Part shown: piece after piece, positions 27,465-36,806 of the stretch
Layout of the letters: each line of letters starts with the position of its first letter
How positions within the stretch are numbered: the first letter of the stretch is position 1
Assembly: GCF_037658235.1 (NCBI RefSeq)
Contig: NZ_JBBJLN010000005.1
Span: forward strand, 62,001-126,000
From: Yunchengibacter salinarum
GTDB taxonomy: Bacteria; Pseudomonadota; Alphaproteobacteria; Sphingomonadales; Kordiimonadaceae
Length of the DNA stretch: 64,000 bases
Reading direction: 5' to 3'
Notes under the pieces: generated by a model
What the model was told of the DNA's origin: nothing
The model's database searches: none
Seen by the model: the letters and a program-made list of their open reading frames with translations, nothing else
Made by a program: the position numbers and the translations under genes

Positions 27465-27860
27465 TTGCACCCTCATTCTGAGACGCTCGCGCAGGACAGC
27501 GCCGCAGGCGCGCCTTCTTCTCAGTCCATTCTCGACACGGTGCTCGCCACGCTTGACGACCACAAGGCGGAAGATACCGTATCCATCGACCTTCAGGGCA
27601 AGACCAGCATTGCCGACCATATGGTGATCAGCAGCGGGCGCTCGCAGCGTCAGGTGGCCGCGCTGGCCGATTATGTGATCACCAGCCTCAAGGATCGCGG
27701 CCTGAAGGCCCTTTCCATTCAGGGACTGGAGCAGGCGGATTGGGTCCTGATCGACGCGGGGGATGTGATCGTTCATCTGTTTCGGCCTGAAGTACGGTCC
27801 TTCTACGCGCTGGACAAGATGTGGGCCACCGATCTGGATGAAGCCAGCCTGGTCAACTGA
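27465..27860 (+). CDS. rsfS: Ribosome silencing factor RsfS
   Basis: About 131 residues of the Iojap/DUF143 family: KAEDTVSIDLQGKTSIADHM, VISSGRSQRQVAALADYV, GLEQADWVLIDAGDVIVHLF and the terminal RSFYALDKMW are all family features. It binds L14 and blocks subunit joining under starvation. The start is a TTG (27465) six nt after AAAGGAG; a GTG one codon earlier is nearly as good. It lies in the conserved nadD-rsfS-rlmH order. Confidence 0.93.
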   Translation: MHPHSETLAQDSAAGAPSSQSILDTVLATLDDHKAEDTVSIDLQGKTSIADHMVISSGRSQRQVAALADYVITSLKDRGLKALSIQGLEQADWVLIDAGDVIVHLFRPEVRSFYALDKMWATDLDEASLVN

Positions 27861-27994
27861 CCGGCCCTTGATGCCAGACAGGTGCTGTCAGGGGATGATC
27901 CCCCGGCCCGGCATTGCGGGGGTTCCCGTGCCGGGCCACCGCCCCATGCGCTCCGTGCCCTTGGGAACGGGGCAATAAAGGCCGCGAACACCCC

Positions 27995-28456
27995 ATGAAT
28001 ATCCATCTGATCGCCGTGGGCAAGGCCAGGTCCGGCCCGGAAAAAACTTTGACGGACGGCTATCTGAAGCAGTGCGGCTGGCCATCCGCGCTCAGCGAAG
28101 TGGCCCTGAAAAAGACCCCCGCCAACAGCGACGAGCGCAAGCGGCTGGAAGCGGACCTGCTGCTGAATGCCGTGCCCGCGGGCGCCCGCCTGGTGGCGCT
28201 GGATGAACGGGGCAAGGCACTGACCAGCGAGGCCCTTGCGGATCGCCTGGGCCAGTGGGAAGACAATGGCAGCCGCGATGTGGCGCTGGTGCTGGGCGGG
28301 GCGGACGGCCTGCACAAGGATGTGCGCGCCAGGGCCGATCTGGTGCTGGCGCTGGGGCAGCTTACCTGGCCGCACATGCTGGCCCGCGCCATGGTGGCGG
28401 AGCAGCTTTTCCGCTGCTGGTCGATCCGAACCGGGCATCCCTATCACCGCCGCTGA
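27995..28456 (+). CDS. rlmH: 23S rRNA pseudouridine-1915 N3-methyltransferase RlmH
   Basis: A 153-residue SPOUT methyltransferase. MNIHLIAVGKARSGPEK opens the fold, LVLGGADGLHKDVR forms the knot/SAM site, and LTWPHMLARAMVAEQLFR with the YHR end is invariant in the family. It methylates pseudouridine 1915 in helix 69 of 23S rRNA. It lies 134 nt after rsfS. Confidence 0.95.
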   Translation: MNIHLIAVGKARSGPEKTLTDGYLKQCGWPSALSEVALKKTPANSDERKRLEADLLLNAVPAGARLVALDERGKALTSEALADRLGQWEDNGSRDVALVLGGADGLHKDVRARADLVLALGQLTWPHMLARAMVAEQLFRCWSIRTGHPYHRR

Positions 28457-28643
28457 TGGTGGCGCCCTTTTTTCCCGGTCCAGAGGGCAAAATGCGCCGC
28501 ACCCCCTGTTCCGGCCCGGTCAATCTGTTATGCTCCCGGTCAGATCGCCCCCGGCGCAGGTTCGGCACGGAGCCGCCCGTGGGGTCAGCCCCGAAACACC
28601 CGGCGCCAAGGCCGGGCCAAACCCACCAGACAAGGACCGACCC

Positions 28644-30188
28644 ATGACCGGAAAACCCGTTGTTTTGTGCATTCTGGACGGATGGGGCCACCGTGAGGAC
28701 GCGGTGGACAATGCCATTGCCCAGGCGGATACGCCCACCTATGACCGGCTTTTCGCCAACTGCCCCCGTGCCTGGCTGAAAACCAGCGGGGAGGCCGTGG
28801 GCCTGCCCGATGGCCAGATGGGCAATTCCGAAGTGGGCCATATGAATCTGGGCGGGGGTCGTGTGGTGATGCAAGACCTGCCCCGCATCGACAGCGCCAT
28901 CGAAAACGGCACGCTCACCGATCAGCCGGTGCTGAAAGACACGCTGGCCCGCATCAAGGCGGCGGGCGGCACGCTGCATGTGATGGGCCTGCTGTCCCCT
29001 GGCGGGGTGCACAGCCATCAGCGCCACATTGCCGCGCTGGTGCAAGCGGGCGCTGATGCCGGGCTGAAAGTGGTGGTGCACGCCTTCCTGGACGGGCGGG
29101 ACACGCCGCCCCGCAGCGCGCTGGACTATCTGGAACGGTTCGAGGCGGACATCGCCCCGACCGGCGCCACCATCGCCACGGTCACCGGGCGCTATTTCGC
29201 CATGGACCGGGACAAGCGCTGGGCCCGAGTGCAGACCGCCTTTGACGCCATCACGCGCGGCGCGGGCCAGCACACCGCCCAGAGCGCGCGCGCGGCGGTG
29301 GAAGCGGCCTATGAGCGGGACGAAAATGACGAATTCGTCGCCGCCACCGTGGTGGGGGACTATGCCGGCATGGCCGATGGTGACGGCTTCATCATGGCCA
29401 ATTTCCGCGCCGACCGCGCCCGCCAGATCATGACCGCGCTGGTGGACCCCGACTTTGAGTCCCTGAACCGGGATGGCCTGCCCCGCTTTTCCGCCGTGGC
29501 GGGCATGACCGAATATTCCAGCGATCTGAGCAGACACCTGCCCGCCATTTTCCCGGCGGAGGAAATCCGCGACAGTTTCGGGGAAGTGGTCTCCCGCGCG
29601 GGGCTGAAGCAGCTTCGCATCGCGGAGACGGAGAAATACGCCCATGTAACCTTCTTCTTCAATGGCGGCGAAGAAACCGTCTTTGACGGGGAGGAGCGCA
29701 TACTGGTGCCGTCGCCGGACGTGGCCACCTATGACCTGCAACCGGAAATGTCCGCGCCGGAGGTGACCGACAAGCTGGTGGACGCCATCAGGAATGGCGG
29801 CTTCGGCGCCATCGTGGCCAATTTCGCCAACCCGGACATGGTGGGCCACACCGGCAAGCTGGACGCCGCGATCAAGGCGGTGGAAACCATTGATGAAAGC
29901 CTGCGGCGGCTGGAAGAAGCCGTAACGGCGGCGGGCGGCGTACTGCTGATCACCGCCGACCATGGCAATGTGGAATTGATGGCGGACCCGAAGACCGGCC
30001 AGGCCCACACCGCCCATACCAGCTTCGACGTGCCGATCCTGATGGTGGGCGGCACCGGAACGCTGAACAATGGCCGCCTGGCCGACGTGGCCCCCACCAT
30101 GCTGGCCCTGATGGGGCTGGATCAGCCGGCTGCCATGACCGGCAAATCGCTGCTCAAAGCGGGCGCAGGCGTCCGCGCCAGCGCCTGA
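28644..30188 (+). CDS. gpmI: 2,3-bisphosphoglycerate-independent phosphoglycerate mutase
   Basis: A 514-residue manganese enzyme of glycolysis. The N-terminal VVLCILDGWGHRED holds a metal-binding Asp, MGNSEVGHMNLGGGR carries the catalytic Ser, and HAFLDGRDTPP, ADHGNVE and HTAHTSFDVP complete the metal sites. The length fits the family. The ATG follows GACAAGGACC. It precedes the envC-like gene by 15 nt. Confidence 0.96.
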   Translation: MTGKPVVLCILDGWGHREDAVDNAIAQADTPTYDRLFANCPRAWLKTSGEAVGLPDGQMGNSEVGHMNLGGGRVVMQDLPRIDSAIENGTLTDQPVLKDTLARIKAAGGTLHVMGLLSPGGVHSHQRHIAALVQAGADAGLKVVVHAFLDGRDTPPRSALDYLERFEADIAPTGATIATVTGRYFAMDRDKRWARVQTAFDAITRGAGQHTAQSARAAVEAAYERDENDEFVAATVVGDYAGMADGDGFIMANFRADRARQIMTALVDPDFESLNRDGLPRFSAVAGMTEYSSDLSRHLPAIFPAEEIRDSFGEVVSRAGLKQLRIAETEKYAHVTFFFNGGEETVFDGEERILVPSPDVATYDLQPEMSAPEVTDKLVDAIRNGGFGAIVANFANPDMVGHTGKLDAAIKAVETIDESLRRLEEAVTAAGGVLLITADHGNVELMADPKTGQAHTAHTSFDVPILMVGGTGTLNNGRLADVAPTMLALMGLDQPAAMTGKSLLKAGAGVRASA

Positions 30189-30203
30189 GGACCGGGGCAC
30201 GCC

Positions 30204-31418
30204 ATGGTGATGCGGGCGATCCTGTTGATTCTGTTAAGCGCGGCATGGCTGAGCGGCCCCCTCGGCGATGCCCGCGCGCAGGATGCCGACGACAGCGATG
30301 AAGCCCGCGCACAGCTTGAGGCGCTGGAACAGGAAATGGACGCCCGCGCCAAACGCCGCGAAACCCTTGGGCAGACCGCCGAGGAGGCGCGGGCCGCCGC
30401 TGAATCCCTGTCGCAGCGGCTTGTCACCCTTGGCCGGGACATCCGCCTGAAGGAGGCGGACGCCACGCGGCTGGAACAGAAGATCAATGATCTGCAAGCC
30501 GCCCAGCGCGCCCGGCGCAGCGCGCTTGACGAGCGGCGCGGCGAACTGGCGGCCCTGCTGGGGGCGCTGGAACGCCTGGGCAACCGGCCACCGGAACTGA
30601 GCCTGCTGCAACCGGGCAAGGCCGTGGAAACGGCCCGATCCGCCAGCGTGATGGGCACATTGGTGCCGATGATCCGGGAACGGTCGGACCAGTTGCGCCA
30701 GGACCTTGAAATGCTGGCGGAGCTGCGCGCCGATGTGGCGAACCGGCAACGAGCGCTCAACCGCACGCTGGACAATCTCAAGGCGCGCCGGGCGGACATG
30801 GACCGGCTGATCGCGCAGCGCAAACAGGAAGCGCAGTCAGCCGAGACGGGCGCCGCGCGGGAAGCCGCGGCACTGGACCGGCTGGCCAGCCGCGCGGACG
30901 ATCTGAAGGCCCTGATCGGCAAGCTGGAAGAGCGGGAACGCCGCCGCCGGGAAATTCTGCGCCGCCAGGGCAGCGCCCCGCCCAAGGGCGCCAGCTTCAG
31001 CGAAGCACGCGGGCGGATGCCCTTTCCCGCCACCGGAAAGGTGGTAAGCCGCTTCGGCGATGATGCACCGGTGGGCAAGCTGAAGGGCATCCGGCTGGAA
31101 ACCCGCCCCGGCGGCACCGTGGTTGCCCCTTTTGAAGGGCGCGTGGTGTTCGCCGGGCCGTATCGCGGCTATGGCCATCTCTTGATCATTGATCACGGCC
31201 AAGGTTATCATAGCCTCCTTGCCGGAATGGGGCAGGTGGCCGTTTCGCTTGGCCAGCGGGTGTTGACCGCCGAACCGGTGGGCGCCATGCCCGCGAAATC
31301 GGATCGCCCCGCCCGGCTGTATCTGGAACTGCGCCAGGGCGGCGACCCGGTTGACCCGGCGCCCTGGCTATCCCGCCAGACCGCGGAAGGCGCCAGCACC
31401 GGCGGCACGGGATCTTGA
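30204..31418 (+). CDS. EnvC-like murein hydrolase activator
   Basis: A 404-residue exported protein. It has a signal peptide (about 1-25, ending ARAQ), a long coiled-coil region (about 30-255, rich in Glu, Arg, Ala, Leu heptads) and a LytM/M23 domain (about 280-390, FPATGKVVSRFGDD to HGQGYHSLLAGM). The first zinc-ligand motif HxxxD is replaced by GIRLET, so the LytM domain is probably non-catalytic, as in EnvC, which activates amidases at the division site. It lies directly upstream of ctpA in the conserved order. Confidence 0.87.
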   Translation: MVMRAILLILLSAAWLSGPLGDARAQDADDSDEARAQLEALEQEMDARAKRRETLGQTAEEARAAAESLSQRLVTLGRDIRLKEADATRLEQKINDLQAAQRARRSALDERRGELAALLGALERLGNRPPELSLLQPGKAVETARSASVMGTLVPMIRERSDQLRQDLEMLAELRADVANRQRALNRTLDNLKARRADMDRLIAQRKQEAQSAETGAAREAAALDRLASRADDLKALIGKLEERERRRREILRRQGSAPPKGASFSEARGRMPFPATGKVVSRFGDDAPVGKLKGIRLETRPGGTVVAPFEGRVVFAGPYRGYGHLLIIDHGQGYHSLLAGMGQVAVSLGQRVLTAEPVGAMPAKSDRPARLYLELRQGGDPVDPAPWLSRQTAEGASTGGTGS

Positions 31419-31506
31419 AACACGGGTGCGACAGTACCCGCCCTCGGCGCCGCGTTGGCGGTGCCGGATCAATCATGGGGCCCTCAAGCCCCAAGTTCGG
31501 GAGACC

Positions 31507-32973
31507 ATGATGCGCAACGGGGTCAAATTCACGATCGCCGCCCTTGTCCTGTCACTGCCGCTGGCGCTGCTGCCCATGCTGGGGGAGGATCGCGGCGCAC
31601 GGGCCGCCAGCGACGAGGAACAGGTCTATGAACAACTGGACCTGCTGATGCGGGTCTTTCAGCGCATCCGTTCCGAATATGTGGACGATGTGAACGACCG
31701 CGAAGTGATCGAGGCAGCCATTCAGGGAATGCTCAAATCGCTGGACCCCCACTCCACCTATATGAACAAGGACGTGTACAAGCAGGTCCGCGTTCAGATG
31801 GAAGGCGAATATGGCGGGCTCGGCATTGAGGTGCAGATGGAAGAGGGCCTGGTGAAAGTGGTCTCCCCGATCGACGACACCCCCGCCGACAAGGCCGGGA
31901 TCAAGGGCGGCGACCTGATCACCCATATCGACGACGAACCGGTGATGGGCCAGACCCTGACGGAAGCGGTGCGCAAGATGCGCGGGCCGGTGGGCGACCC
32001 CATCAACATCACCGTGGTGCGCGAAGGCGTGGAAAAAGCCTTCGACGTGGAAATCGTGCGGGATAACATCCGCGTGCGCTCGGTGCGCCACCGCGTGGAA
32101 GAGGACAGCGTGGGCTATATCCGCATCACCACCTTCAACATGCAGACCGGCGAGGGCGTGGAACAGGCGATCAGCGAGCTGAAGGAAGAACTGGGCGCCG
32201 GGCTGGACGGCGTGGTGCTGGACCTGCGCAACAATCCGGGCGGGCTGCTGAACGAGGCCATCCGCGTATCCGATGCCTTTCTGGACCGGGGGGAGATCGT
32301 CTCCACCCGTGGCCGCCGGGACCAGAACAACAATCGCTGGTATGCCACCGCCGGGGATCTGCTGGACGGGCTGCCCGTGGTGGTGCTGGTGAACGCCTAT
32401 TCCGCCAGCGCGTCGGAGATTGTCGCCGGGGCCTTGCAGGATCATCGCCGGGCCGTGGTAATCGGGGACCGCACCTTCGGCAAGGGCACCGTACAAAGCG
32501 AAATCCGCCTGGGCCGGGAAGGCGACAAGGCGATCCGCCTGACCACCGCGCGCTATTATACGCCAAGCGGGCAATCCATTCAGGAATGGGGCGTGGAACC
32601 GGATATCGAGGTGCTGTTCCCCGGCCAGAAAGCCAACCGCATCAAGCCCCGCCGGGAAGCGGACCTGCGCGGCCACATCACCAATGAAGAAAGCCGCCCT
32701 GACCGGGCCGGTGAATATGACACCCCCGCCCGCACCAAAACCGGCCCGGAGGACGCGGCGGATGCCCCCGCCAATGACGATGACGGGGCACGGGACGATG
32801 GCGCACGCAAGGACGGCGGCGATGATGAAGCGCCCAACCCCTCCGGCGCGCCGGGGCAGGATGAGAACCGCGTCGATGTGCAACTGCGCCATGCGGTGCA
32901 CCTGTTGAAAAAAATGAACAGCCTGCCCGAAGCGCAGGTGGCCGAGGCCGCACGCGCCAATGAAGGTGAATGA
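31507..32973 (+). CDS. ctpA: C-terminal processing peptidase (S41 family)
   Basis: A 488-residue periplasmic protease. Signal peptide about 1-34, PDZ domain about 100-185 (EYGGLGIEVQ and GIKGGDLITHIDDEPV), then the S41 domain with VLDLRNNPGGLL, catalytic Ser in YSASASEIVAGAL and Lys in GDRTFGKGTVQS. The C-terminal tail (about 395-460) is an acidic, Asp/Ala/Gly-rich low-complexity linker. It cuts envelope proteins at C-termini. The preceding envC-like gene and following yibQ-like gene make the usual cell-wall trio. Confidence 0.94.
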   Translation: MMRNGVKFTIAALVLSLPLALLPMLGEDRGARAASDEEQVYEQLDLLMRVFQRIRSEYVDDVNDREVIEAAIQGMLKSLDPHSTYMNKDVYKQVRVQMEGEYGGLGIEVQMEEGLVKVVSPIDDTPADKAGIKGGDLITHIDDEPVMGQTLTEAVRKMRGPVGDPINITVVREGVEKAFDVEIVRDNIRVRSVRHRVEEDSVGYIRITTFNMQTGEGVEQAISELKEELGAGLDGVVLDLRNNPGGLLNEAIRVSDAFLDRGEIVSTRGRRDQNNNRWYATAGDLLDGLPVVVLVNAYSASASEIVAGALQDHRRAVVIGDRTFGKGTVQSEIRLGREGDKAIRLTTARYYTPSGQSIQEWGVEPDIEVLFPGQKANRIKPRREADLRGHITNEESRPDRAGEYDTPARTKTGPEDAADAPANDDDGARDDGARKDGGDDEAPNPSGAPGQDENRVDVQLRHAVHLLKKMNSLPEAQVAEAARANEGE

Positions 32974-33057
32974 ACCCGGCGCCCGCACCGATCGGCGCGC
33001 GCCGGACCTGAAAACGACACACAAATGGGGGCCTGTTTCGGGCCAGTGGGGTAAGGT

Positions 33058-34257
33058 GTGAAGGCACTATTGGCGGCGTGGGCGATCAGCCTGATCATAC
33101 TGGTGGGCGGTGTTTTGGCGCTGGAAATGGCCAGCACACCGCCGGACCCCGCAACCAGCGGCGGCGGGCAGGCGGACCAATCCGCCACCGGGGAAAGCGA
33201 AACGCCCCCCAGACGGGACGACGATCCCGCCCCCGACCCCACCGATAACAGGGCCGAAAACGGAGGCGACAACGAGGGCAGCGGCGAGGGCAACGGCGCC
33301 GCGCCCGAAACCGAAAGCCTGGACGGCAACGATACTGAATCCGGCACATCCGCGCCCGATGAGGCGGGCGCACGGTCGGCCATTGATGCGGTCCCGGCCC
33401 GGCAGGACACCGACCCCGAAGCGCCTGAAGGCCCGGCCTTCACCGACACCGCCCCGCGCGTGGAGCCGGACCCGGCCCTGCTGGAAGAAACCAGCAACGG
33501 CCCGTTGCCCAAGGTTGGCCGGGACGGGCGTATGCCCGCGGAAGTCTATGCCGCCGCCCATCCGGTGAATGACGAGCGCCCCCGCATCGCCATTATCATG
33601 ACCGATATGGGTATGCGCGCGCGCAGCACCCGCCGCGCGCTGGACAGCCTGCCCACACAGGTATCGCTGGCCTTTTCGCCCTATGGCGCGGAACTGGACA
33701 AATGGGGCCGCCGGGCGCGGGAAAAAGGGTTCGAGACCCTGCTCATGGTGCCCATGGAACCGGTGAATTATCCGCAGAACGATCCGGGGCCGCTGTCGCT
33801 GCTGGTCAAGCACATGCCATCGCGCAATATCAGCCTGCTGCACAGCGCCATGGGCCGCATGACAGGCTATGTGGGCATCATCAACCATATGGGGTCCCGC
33901 TTCACGGCGGATTCGGACAGCCTGCGCCCCGTATTGGGGGAAATCAAGAACCGCGGCCTGATCTTTGTGGACAGCCGCGCCAGCCAGTACAGCCGGGGCG
34001 CCAAGATGGGCCAGGCCATGGGGCTCGCCGTGGCCATCAATAATCGCTATATCGACAATGATCTGGTGGCGGAGGAAATCGCCCTGCAACTGGGCCAACT
34101 GGAAAACCGCGCGCGCACGCTGGGCGCCGCCGTCGGCGTGGCGCGGCCCTATCCCGTTTCGCTGGAAGCCATCCGTCGCTGGCGGGAAGACCTGTATGAA
34201 CGGGGCTTTGTCCTGGCGCCGGTAACCGCCGTGGTGGGGCGGCAGCCGATCCGCTGA
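33058..34257 (+). CDS. YibQ-like divergent polysaccharide deacetylase
   Basis: A 399-residue protein with one N-terminal membrane helix (about 5-24) that anchors it to the inner membrane. A long disordered acidic linker (about 25-165, Pro/Asp/Glu/Gly) and a divergent polysaccharide deacetylase domain follow (about 175-395, RPRIAIIMTDMGMR to VAINNRYIDND). The start is a GTG at 33058. The family sits beside envC and ctpA in many proteobacteria and its enzymatic role is not established. The first metal Asp is replaced by the TDMG form seen in other divergent members. Confidence 0.82.
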   Translation: MKALLAAWAISLIILVGGVLALEMASTPPDPATSGGGQADQSATGESETPPRRDDDPAPDPTDNRAENGGDNEGSGEGNGAAPETESLDGNDTESGTSAPDEAGARSAIDAVPARQDTDPEAPEGPAFTDTAPRVEPDPALLEETSNGPLPKVGRDGRMPAEVYAAAHPVNDERPRIAIIMTDMGMRARSTRRALDSLPTQVSLAFSPYGAELDKWGRRAREKGFETLLMVPMEPVNYPQNDPGPLSLLVKHMPSRNISLLHSAMGRMTGYVGIINHMGSRFTADSDSLRPVLGEIKNRGLIFVDSRASQYSRGAKMGQAMGLAVAINNRYIDNDLVAEEIALQLGQLENRARTLGAAVGVARPYPVSLEAIRRWREDLYERGFVLAPVTAVVGRQPIR

Positions 34258-34340
34258 ACGCGCCCGTCGATCAAAAATCGGTGCTGCGACGCATCAAGTG
34301 GATTTCGTGACATCGCCGATGGGTGCGGCGCATGGTTCTG

Positions 34341-35555
34341 TCAGGCGGCGCGCTTGAAACGGTCGGGCGCATAGCGGGCCGGGTCCACGCCGAAGCGGCC
34401 AAGATGATCGGGCACCGCATGGCCGCTGATCAGCGCGGCGGACAGCGCACACCATGCCGGGGAGGTCTGAATCCCCCAGCCGCCCTGCCCGGCGTGCCAG
34501 AAGAAACCCTCCGCCGCCGGATCGAAGCCGATCACCGGCGCCCGATCCGGTGCGAAGGTGCGCAGGCCCGCCCAGCGCGCGCCCAGCCGGGGCACGGTCA
34601 CACCCAGCGTTTCTTCCAGATGGGCCACGGCGCGGGCCACGTCCTCTTCCTCCGGCTGCGCATCGCAGGGAGCGGAGGGGGTCTCGTCCGCCGGGGAGAC
34701 GAGATAGCCCTCCCCCTCCGGCTTGATATAGAAACGCTCCTCCGCGTCCAGCACCAGCGGCGCATGGGGGTGTGCCCCCACCGCATCCTGCCGGGGCACC
34801 GTGACCACCGTGCGGCGCAAAGGCTGCATCCCCACGGCGGGCACCCGCGCCAGCCGCGCCAGTTCATCCGCCCAGGCCCCGGCGGCATTGACCAGCACGG
34901 GCGCCGCGAACGTGCCGCGCGGCGTGGTCAGCCGCCATTGACCGTCGCGGCGCACCGCCGCGGTGACGGGCGCATCGGTTTTCACCGCCACACCCGCACG
35001 CCGCGCCGCGCCCAGATAAGCCTGATGCAATCCGGCCACGTCCAGATCGCCGCAGTCCGGGTCATGCACCGCGCCCGCCAGGTCCGGCCTGCGCACATGC
35101 GGCGCCAGGCGGCGAGTTTCATCCGCATTCAACATCCGCACATCCGGCAGGGCCGGGGCCAAGCTGTCATGAAGGCGCCAGGCCGCATCCGCCTGCCGGT
35201 TCGAGAAAATGTGCAGCGCGCCGCGCCGGGTCAGGAAAGGGCGCGGGGACAGATCGGCGGGCGGATCGGCCAGAAACGCCTTGGACGCGCTGGTCAGGGG
35301 CTGCACCACCGGCCCGCCATAGGTTTCCGCATAAAAGGCGGCGGATCGCCCCGTGGTGTGATAGCCCGCGATATCCTCCGCCTCCAGCACCAGAATGCGG
35401 GCCGTACGCCATGTGTGCACCTTGAGCCAATAGGCCAGGCCCGCGCCGGCGATCCCGCCCCCCACACAGATCACATCATACACCCCGCCACCGGACATGC
35501 CGATTGATGAGGCGGATGCGGGATCGGGGCGGGGGGCTGTATCCTGTTCTGCCAT
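34341..35555 (-). CDS. FAD-dependent amino-acid oxidase-like oxidoreductase (DAO family)
   Basis: A 404-residue flavoprotein. The FAD-binding Rossmann motif VGGGIAGAGLAYWLK is near residue 30, followed by EAEDIAGYHTTGRSAA and VNAAGAWADELA. The C-terminal DRAPVIGFDP and HAGQGGWGIQTSP match glycine oxidase/DadA-like DAO members. It oxidises an amine or amino acid and yields reduced flavin. The ATG at 35555 gives about 20 extra residues before the fold; a start at 35498 is possible. It converges with yibQ and runs parallel to the CorA gene. Confidence 0.85.
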   Translation of the reverse strand: MAEQDTAPRPDPASASSIGMSGGGVYDVICVGGGIAGAGLAYWLKVHTWRTARILVLEAEDIAGYHTTGRSAAFYAETYGGPVVQPLTSASKAFLADPPADLSPRPFLTRRGALHIFSNRQADAAWRLHDSLAPALPDVRMLNADETRRLAPHVRRPDLAGAVHDPDCGDLDVAGLHQAYLGAARRAGVAVKTDAPVTAAVRRDGQWRLTTPRGTFAAPVLVNAAGAWADELARLARVPAVGMQPLRRTVVTVPRQDAVGAHPHAPLVLDAEERFYIKPEGEGYLVSPADETPSAPCDAQPEEEDVARAVAHLEETLGVTVPRLGARWAGLRTFAPDRAPVIGFDPAAEGFFWHAGQGGWGIQTSPAWCALSAALISGHAVPDHLGRFGVDPARYAPDRFKRAA

Positions 35556-35638
35556 GGTGGCGGCGTCTCTCTCACATGCTCCGGGACGGGGGGTCCAAAG
35601 CCCCCATGTGGCGCGGAAAGGCGGTTTTGACAAGACCC

Positions 35639-36622
35639 TTACATCAGGCCCTTTCGCCGAAACCAGGCATACAGGCCCAGTCCGAACAGCACCAGCGAGC
35701 CACTGAGCCACCAGAAGGCATCCGGGTGAACGGTGCCGGGCATACCGGCCACATTGACCCCCATCAGGCCGGTGAGAAAGCCCAGCGGCAGGAAGATCGT
35801 CGCCACCACGGAAAAGCGGTACAGCGTTTCATTCATGCGCGCCGACAGCATGGTCATCAACTCTTCCTGCTGCATTTGCAGGGCTTCCCGCGCGGTATCC
35901 AGGTCTTCCAGATGGCGGATCAGCGTGTTGGCCGTTTCCCGCAGGCGCCCGCGCTCCGCCGACAGAAAGCCCGGCGGATCATATTGCAGGGTGTTCAGCG
36001 CGTCACGCTGGGGCCGCAGATAACGGCGATAGGTGAGCACCGAACTCCTGAGCCGCATCATGCCATGATACATGGACTTGTCCGGCGTGCCGAGCAGGGT
36101 GTCTTCCAGATCATCCACCTGTTCCAGCATGGCATCCACGAAAGGCGTCATATGCTGCACGATCACCTGCACCAGCGCCGCCAGAACCGCCCCGGCACTG
36201 GCGGGGGAATCCGGCCCGATCAGGCGATCTCTGACCCGCTCCACCGCCCGAACCGGGCGGCGCTGACAACTGATCAGGTGGCGCCCGTCGCACCACAGGC
36301 GCAGGGATATCATGTCCTCCACCGGCGCGCCGGGCGCCAGATTGGCACCGCGCAGGATCAGCAACAGGCCGCCATCGGCGCTGTCCACGCGCGGCCGGGT
36401 ATCCTCGTCCGTCAGGGCGGCCAGGGTGCTGTGCGACAGGCCCGGCGCCGCCGCCAGAATGGTCTCTTCCGGTCGGGCGCCTGTCACGTCCACATGGGTC
36501 CACCGCCCGTTATCAGCGAGCGCGTCGGCCCGAATCAGGGCGGGATGGTCGCCGCCCACAGGGTCCGCCGCCCCCTCTGCCGCCCCTGCATCCTGCCGTG
36601 ATTGCGAATCCGAGCCGCTCAT
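35639..36622 (-). CDS. CorA/ZntB-family divalent cation transporter
   Basis: A 327-residue protein. The N-terminal cytoplasmic domain (about 1-260, with a long helix LRETANTLIRHLEDLDTARE) precedes two C-terminal transmembrane helices (about 266-286 and 300-320). The signature loop between them is GVNVAGMPG, close to the ZntB variant GVNxGGMPG rather than the CorA YGMNF form, which suggests zinc or a broader cation range. The C-terminal RRKGLM is typical. It is a pentameric channel in the inner membrane. Confidence 0.86.
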   Translation of the reverse strand: MSGSDSQSRQDAGAAEGAADPVGGDHPALIRADALADNGRWTHVDVTGARPEETILAAAPGLSHSTLAALTDEDTRPRVDSADGGLLLILRGANLAPGAPVEDMISLRLWCDGRHLISCQRRPVRAVERVRDRLIGPDSPASAGAVLAALVQVIVQHMTPFVDAMLEQVDDLEDTLLGTPDKSMYHGMMRLRSSVLTYRRYLRPQRDALNTLQYDPPGFLSAERGRLRETANTLIRHLEDLDTAREALQMQQEELMTMLSARMNETLYRFSVVATIFLPLGFLTGLMGVNVAGMPGTVHPDAFWWLSGSLVLFGLGLYAWFRRKGLM

Positions 36623-36806
36623 GCCTTGCCTGCTCCCCTTCAGAAATGCCCGATCCTGTGCAGCGTGGCCCTTTTCGCGCTTTCCGGCAATCCCTGGCCG
36701 GCCATGGCCCGCTTGGCAAACACGGCCCCGCCATGCTTAAAAGGGCGCCCATTGAGGGCCGCCCCGCGGCAATCGACCACCGGCAACCGGTAAGGAGTGC
36801 CCGCCC

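Noticed and set aside
34258..34340. Regulatory RNA in the short gap between yibQ-like and FAD oxidoreductase genes
   Set aside because: Only a weak CGATCAAAAATCG hairpin is visible, and the genes converge here; nothing more can be supported.
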